18,685 bases of DNA from Anaerolineales bacterium UBA6663 (GTDB lineage: Bacteria > Chloroflexota > Anaerolineae > Anaerolineales > UBA6663): positions 1 through 18,685 of the forward strand of contig DKKP01000002.1 in NCBI GenBank assembly GCA_002455335.1, given 5' to 3'. This document shows, one piece after another, positions 15,911-18,685 of this stretch; position 1 is the stretch's first letter, and the number at the start of each line of letters is the position of its first letter. Under the pieces are notes generated by a model. That model was given only the letters and a program-made list of their open reading frames with translations. It was not told the origin of the DNA and ran no database searches. The translations under genes and the position numbers were made by a program.

Positions 15911-15994
15911 CTGTTGGCAAACCCATGTGCGCCAGTCGTGAAGCCCGGCTGGCGCGCGTCATCCCGACGACGAGCTCGGCCGGTTTGCCGACAG
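15911..15994. repeat. Nested inverted repeats between the DUF512 gene and the 50-aa ORF
   Basis: Outer arms 15911-15923 (CTGTTGGCAAACC) and 15982-15994 (GGTTTGCCGACAG) match in 12 of 13 positions, the other being a G-U type pair. Within the 58-nt interior a second hairpin has 7-bp arms at 15929-15935 and 15949-15955 (GCGCCAG / CTGGCGC). There is no T-run. Confidence 0.6.
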
Positions 15995-16026
15995 CATCGC
16001 GAGGGGGGGGTCAGCTCCGGATTCTG

Positions 16027-16117
16027 GCCGCGAATTTCGCGAATGACGCGAATGGAGACGCTCCTGTCTGGCGCGTCATCATTCAACCCAATTCGCGCCA
16101 TTCGCGAAATTCGCGGC
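16027..16117. repeat. Palindrome of CGCGAATNN units
   Basis: Left arm 16027-16055 contains three 9-nt units (CGCGAATTT, CGCGAATGA, CGCGAATGG). Right arm 16088-16117 is its near-perfect inverse, separated by a 32-nt spacer. Spurious frames crossing it give strings such as NFAN and IREIRG. It resembles a dispersed palindromic repeat and starts about 20 nt after the stop of the 50-aa ORF (minus-strand order). Confidence 0.78.
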
Positions 16118-16139
16118 AAAGAGGCGTTGGCCGGCCCGC

Positions 16140-16292
16140 TCAGCGCCCCGGCTGACGCATCGGCCGGCGCGGCATGATCGGCGCCCGAACCGTGTTGGGC
16201 TTGGGCGGCCGCAGCGGGATCGGGGCCTGCCGAACCGGCTTGATGACCGGGCGCGGCTGCTGGGGCTGTTGCGGTTGAGAAGGCTTTGACAT
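16140..16292 (-). CDS. Small basic Pro/Gln/Arg-rich protein (50 aa)
   Basis: This ORF of 50 codons plus TGA is preceded by GGAGG six nt before the ATG, one of the best ribosome binding sites in the window. The product starts MSKPSQPQQPQQPRP and continues with PP, PRRP and RQPGR. By my count it has 17 prolines, 8 arginines and 3 lysines, with no aspartate or glutamate, so it is strongly basic and probably disordered. It has no signal peptide or membrane segment. A competing 103-codon frame on the same strand (16079-16390) lacks a ribosome binding site and runs into the palindrome, so it is rejected. It lies about 100 nt downstream of an intrinsic terminator that ends a candidate small RNA. It might be an RNA- or nucleoid-binding peptide; no family is recognised. 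Confidence 0.6.
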   Translation of the reverse strand: MSKPSQPQQPQQPRPVIKPVRQAPIPLRPPKPNTVRAPIMPRRPMRQPGR

Positions 16293-16392
16293 GGTTTCCT
16301 CCAGGGTGAGCGATCGCATCGACGCATGGTCTCGCTGAGCGCGCCGCCCGGCGGGCCGCGCCCCTGGCTCTCAGGTCCCCTGTCGGACAAAC

Positions 16393-16424
16393 AAAAAAGC
16401 CGTGAGCGTTGACCCGCCCGCGGC
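16393..16424 (-). terminator. Intrinsic (Rho-independent) terminator
   Basis: The minus-strand sequence forms GCCGCGGGCG / CGCTCACGGC with one internal mismatch, one G-U pair and a 6-nt loop (GGTCAA). It is followed directly by TTTTTTGTTTG. This is the only clear hairpin-plus-T-run found in the window. Confidence 0.75.
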
Positions 16425-16586
16425 CTGGTATCGCATCTGCAAGATCGTCCGGATCAAACGCGCGACACCTCGACTGAGGGCGTCACGCCACACATCGCCC
16501 GCGCGCCAGTGGCGGCGGCGTCAACGTGTGGCTGTGTGTCGCGAAGCTTGGTCATCGTCGGTCGTCTCTGCGATCTCGTGTGAGAC
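16393..16586 (-). ncRNA. Candidate structured small RNA or leader between cmk and the 50-aa ORF
   Basis: A promoter at 16591-16619 and an intrinsic terminator at 16393-16424 bound a transcript of about 195 nt. It contains a 5' hairpin (GGTCTC / GAGAC) and a long composite stem. The outer helix of that stem is CGCGACAC / GTGTCGCG (16536-16543 with 16461-16468) and an inner helix is GCCACAC / GTGTGGC (16526-16532 with 16487-16493), with GC-rich pairing at the apex. A GATC / GATC mini-hairpin precedes the terminator. A 33-codon frame starting with ATG inside it has no ribosome binding site and spans the helices, so coding is unlikely. I recognise no 6S, SRP, tmRNA, RNase P or riboswitch hallmark. 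Because it ends just before the 50-aa ORF, it may instead be an attenuating leader for that gene. Confidence 0.5.
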
Positions 16587-16590
16587 CTTC

Positions 16591-16619
16591 AGCGTATCAC
16601 CCCCGGCGCGGCGCGTCAA
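16591..16619 (-). promoter_or_regulatory. Sigma-70-type promoter
   Basis: TTGACG (16614-16619) is separated by exactly 17 nt from TACGCT (16591-16596), on the minus strand. The -10 is preceded by TGA, giving TGATACGCT, close to an extended -10 form. It begins 45 nt after the cmk stop and points toward the candidate small RNA and the 50-aa ORF. The expected transcription start is near 16584-16586. Confidence 0.7.
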
Positions 16620-16664
16620 GCAGGCGGACTCAGGGTCACCCGCCATCCGTCGATCATCGCTTCC

Positions 16665-17357
16665 TCAAGCGGGGGTCGCGCCGACGTGACGTGCAAGCAG
16701 ATCGACGACGGCGTCGAGCGCAAGCCCCGTGGTGTCGATCTGGGCCGCATCGTCGGCGGCCCGCAGCGGCGCCGTCTGACGCGACGAGTCGATCCTGTCG
16801 CGTTCGGCCAGGTTGGCCAGGATGTCGGCGTAGCTGCGATCCTCACCGCGCGCGCTGACCTCGGCGTAGCGCCGCTGCGCCCGGGTCTCGGCCGAGGCCG
16901 TCAGAAAGATCTTGGCGTCGGCCTCGGGCACGATCGCGGTGCCGACATCGCGCCCGACCATGACCACATGGCCACGCAGACCCACCCGCCGCATCGCGGC
17001 CGTGAGCACGGCGCGCACCGCGGGCACAGCCGCCACGGGCGAGACGTTGGCCTCGACCTCGCTCGAGCGCAGCCCGGCCGTGATGTCTTCACCGGCCGCA
17101 AGCACAGTCGCATCCCGGCCGTCGCGCTCATCGGGCGCGGGGGGGCGGAGATCGATCTCGGTCCGCTCGGCAAAGGCCGCCAGCGCCGCGGCATCGGTCA
17201 CGGCGATACCGGAACGCAGGGCCAGATACGTCAACGCGCGGTACATCAGGCCGGTATCGAAGAAGAGATAACCCAACCGCTCGGCCAGGCGTTTGCCAAC
17301 GGCCGACTTGCCCGAGGCCACCGGGCCGTCGATCGCGATGATCAGTGGTAAGGACAT
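16665..17357 (-). CDS. cmk: Cytidylate kinase
   Basis: Cmk phosphorylates CMP and dCMP with ATP to give CDP and dCDP in cytosolic pyrimidine salvage and nucleotide pool maintenance. The 230-aa length is normal. The P-loop is IAIDGPVASGKSAVGKRLAE at residues 7-26, followed by FDTGLMYRALTYLAL with the NMP-binding arginine. Further on are VMVGRDVGTAIVPEADAKIFLTAS, the lid-type segment RAQRRYAE and RDRIDSSRQTAPLRAADDA, and a C-terminal IDTTGL motif. All are standard for bacterial Cmk. The ATG at 17357 is fixed by the family N-terminus. No ribosome binding site is seen, but TATAAT lies 7 nt upstream, pointing to a leaderless transcript. The protein is divided from the upstream membrane-protein gene by a 15-bp dyad. 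Confidence 0.96.
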   Translation of the reverse strand: MSLPLIIAIDGPVASGKSAVGKRLAERLGYLFFDTGLMYRALTYLALRSGIAVTDAAALAAFAERTEIDLRPPAPDERDGRDATVLAAGEDITAGLRSSEVEANVSPVAAVPAVRAVLTAAMRRVGLRGHVVMVGRDVGTAIVPEADAKIFLTASAETRAQRRYAEVSARGEDRSYADILANLAERDRIDSSRQTAPLRAADDAAQIDTTGLALDAVVDLLARHVGATPA

Positions 17358-17364
17358 GGAGACG

Positions 17365-17370
17365 ATTATA
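17365..17370 (-). promoter_or_regulatory. Consensus -10 (TATAAT) for a likely leaderless cmk transcript
   Basis: TATAAT is followed by seven nucleotides (CGTCTCC) and then the ATG, so transcription would begin at the start codon. No -35 with good similarity lies at 16-18 nt (CTCCGC at 17), and the dyad at 17380-17417 overlaps the region where it would be. Confidence 0.45.
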
Positions 17371-17379
17371 ACGATCCAG

Positions 17380-17417
17380 GATGAGAGGCGGAGGTTGATC
17401 AGCCTCCACCTCTCATC
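17380..17417. repeat. 15-bp inverted repeat between the membrane-protein gene and cmk
   Basis: Arms 17380-17394 and 17403-17417 (GATGAGAGGCGGAGG and its inverse) pair with a single G-T difference around an 8-nt loop. It begins 4 nt after the stop of the upstream gene. It lacks a T-run, so it may act as a Rho-assisted or processing hairpin, or as an operator-like dyad over the cmk promoter. Confidence 0.7.
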
Positions 17418-17420
17418 ACC

Positions 17421-18685
17421 TCAAGGCCTGACGGGCTCAGGGGCCTGGATGTCGGAGCGCAGCCAGAGGACGGTCAGGGTCGGGAACTGCACGGGCGCAT
17501 GACGGTAGAGCAGCCAATCGAGTTGCTCGAACCAGAAGAGGTTGTCGGGGAACCAGACCGGGTCGAGCTCGAACGAGGCGCCGACATAGGCCGCGCCAAG
17601 CGTCGGCGCGGCGCCATCGACGGCCGCCATCGGCGCGATCACGGCCGCCGTTGCGATCTCGGGCCCGAGCGCGGCAACGAACCGGGTCTTCGAGAAGCCG
17701 CGCAGCGCCCAGGCCACCGCGCCATCAGGCGAGGCCTGCACGATCGCTTCGATCTCGGTGCCCTCGCCGACGGTCTGTTCGCCGGCCCAGAACACGGTCT
17801 CGCGCAGCCGCGCCAGATCGGCGCCCACAGGCCGCGGCCACCACAGCTCGACCGGCGAGCCCGGGCGCAATTGCGCCTGGCCCCAGCCCGCGGTCAACAT
17901 CGTCGCACCCAGCAGAAGGGCAAGCGCCGAGAGCAGCCCGACGACCGCGGCACGATACGACCAGCCAAGCCCGATCAGGACCGTGATCAACGGCAGCATG
18001 ACGATCCCGGCCCCGGCCAGCCCAAGGCTGCTCCAGGGCGAGACCCGCCAGTCGATCGCGGTCGCCGTCGTCAGAAAGTCGATGTTGAGCCGTGCAAAGC
18101 CCACGAACGTCGACAGGTTCAGGCCGACGAAGGCAACCACGGCGAGCAGGATCAGAGCCAGCGAGACGGGCAGCGCCCAGCGCCGCCTCCAGTCGTACTC
18201 GGTCGCCAGGCGCTGCAGCGCCTGCGCGGCATGCGGCGTCAGCAGGACGATCACCCAGAGCAGGTCGAACTGGCTGCGTCCGACGGCGATCGCGCTCAGC
18301 ACGGCGACGACAAGAACCGCAACCGTCAGGAAGCGATCCACGCCGCCGCGCGCAAAAGTCAGCGCCGCCAGCACGGAACCGGCTACAAGGATCAACGGAT
18401 CGTACGCGCCGAGCAGCACGACAAGGGCGGTCAGCGATCGACCGTCGAGGCCCTGCGTGAAGCGTCCAACGAACGTCACCCAGCTTGCCGCCGCTGCGCC
18501 GAGGCCATCGCGGTTGAGCAGGAAGAAAGTGCCCGCAATCAAGAAGGCCGCCAGCGCGGCCAGGCCGAACGACCGGCCGCGATCGAGGATCCGCGCCAGC
18601 ACGGTCGGCCAACCCTCGGGCACGGCCGCCAGCGCGACGGCCAGCGCGATCAGGCCAAGCAGCGCCTGCGGGCCAGACGCCAAAG
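17421..18685 (-). CDS. Multi-pass membrane protein, Agl23/TIGR03663-like (5' end outside window)
   Basis: The visible 421 codons are the C-terminal part of a larger gene. The only possible start near the edge is a TTG with no ribosome binding site, and the frame is open to the end of the window. At least eight hydrophobic segments occur in the first 280 residues, including GLIALAVALAAVP, AALAAFLIAGTFFLL, VAVLVVAVLSAIAV, LALILLAVVAFVGL and LLSALALLLGATML. An aqueous C-terminal domain follows and ends FDPVWFPDN-like (ELDPVWFPDNLFWFEQLDWL), then PTLTVLWLRSD. This layout recalls the archaeal/Chloroflexota Agl23-type flippase-associated or PMT-like glycosyltransferase proteins, an impression not tested by search. 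A role in envelope glycan assembly is therefore only inferred. Confidence 0.75.
   Translation of the reverse strand, partial: LASGPQALLGLIALAVALAAVPEGWPTVLARILDRGRSFGLAALAAFLIAGTFFLLNRDGLGAAAASWVTFVGRFTQGLDGRSLTALVVLLGAYDPLILVAGSVLAALTFARGGVDRFLTVAVLVVAVLSAIAVGRSQFDLLWVIVLLTPHAAQALQRLATEYDWRRRWALPVSLALILLAVVAFVGLNLSTFVGFARLNIDFLTTATAIDWRVSPWSSLGLAGAGIVMLPLITVLIGLGWSYRAAVVGLLSALALLLGATMLTAGWGQAQLRPGSPVELWWPRPVGADLARLRETVFWAGEQTVGEGTEIEAIVQASPDGAVAWALRGFSKTRFVAALGPEIATAAVIAPMAAVDGAAPTLGAAYVGASFELDPVWFPDNLFWFEQLDWLLYRHAPVQFPTLTVLWLRSDIQAPEPVRP

Noticed and set aside
16079..16390. 103-codon minus-strand ORF overlapping the 50-aa ORF
   Set aside because: It has no ribosome binding site, Arg/Ser-rich shadow composition, and its 3' end is translated from the CGCGAAT palindrome.
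16443..16544. 33-codon ATG-initiated frame inside the candidate small RNA
   Set aside because: No ribosome binding site, and its bases form the two main helices of the RNA.

Overview
The window reads as a chromosomal segment of a high-GC bacterium, most likely a member of the Chloroflexota. This is inferred from several exported lipoproteins with Thr/Pro/Ala-rich (TATPT-type) linkers, a PDZ + radical-SAM + DUF512 protein, a large multi-pass membrane protein resembling the Agl23/TIGR03663 group, and dispersed palindromic arrays of short repeats. No rRNA, tRNA, CRISPR array, transposase or phage gene was seen. All but one of the supported protein genes are on the minus strand.

Reading down the minus strand from the right edge: 17.4-18.7 kb is the C-terminal part of a membrane protein cut by the window edge. 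A 15-bp dyad follows, then cytidylate kinase (cmk, 16.7-17.4 kb). The 0.8 kb between cmk and the DUF512 gene is the densest unexplained stretch. It holds a good sigma-70-type promoter, a roughly 195-nt strongly structured RNA ending in an intrinsic terminator, a 50-codon Pro/Gln/Arg-rich ORF with a strong ribosome binding site, and two palindromic elements. The DUF512 gene (14.3-15.8 kb) carries two in-frame low-complexity inserts that coincide with palindromic short-repeat arrays. About 560 nt of leader sequence follows, with a multi-helix RNA candidate, a GTAGTC palindrome and a cruciform. Then comes glmS (11.9-13.7 kb), closely followed by an ANT(6)-like nucleotidyltransferase and an APH-like kinase, probably as one transcript.

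The left half (0-9.6 kb) is an accessory, cell-surface-oriented region. It holds an 872-aa secreted protein made of 11-12 beta-propeller-like repeats of about 58 aa plus a PKD-like domain. Three lipoproteins follow: one with FG-GAP-type calcium loops, one with a probable NTF2-like domain and one unassigned. Next are an SH3b protein that lacks any visible export signal and a DUF1801 protein. One plus-strand gene encodes a four-helix membrane protein.

The core genes supply CTP-pool kinase activity, amino-sugar synthesis and probably surface glycan or envelope work. The left-hand genes look like envelope-displayed proteins of unknown role. The best candidates for undescribed biology are the promoter-RNA-terminator unit with its companion 50-aa ORF, the structured element before glmS, and the palindromic repeat arrays that appear to have entered a protein-coding gene in frame at two domain boundaries.
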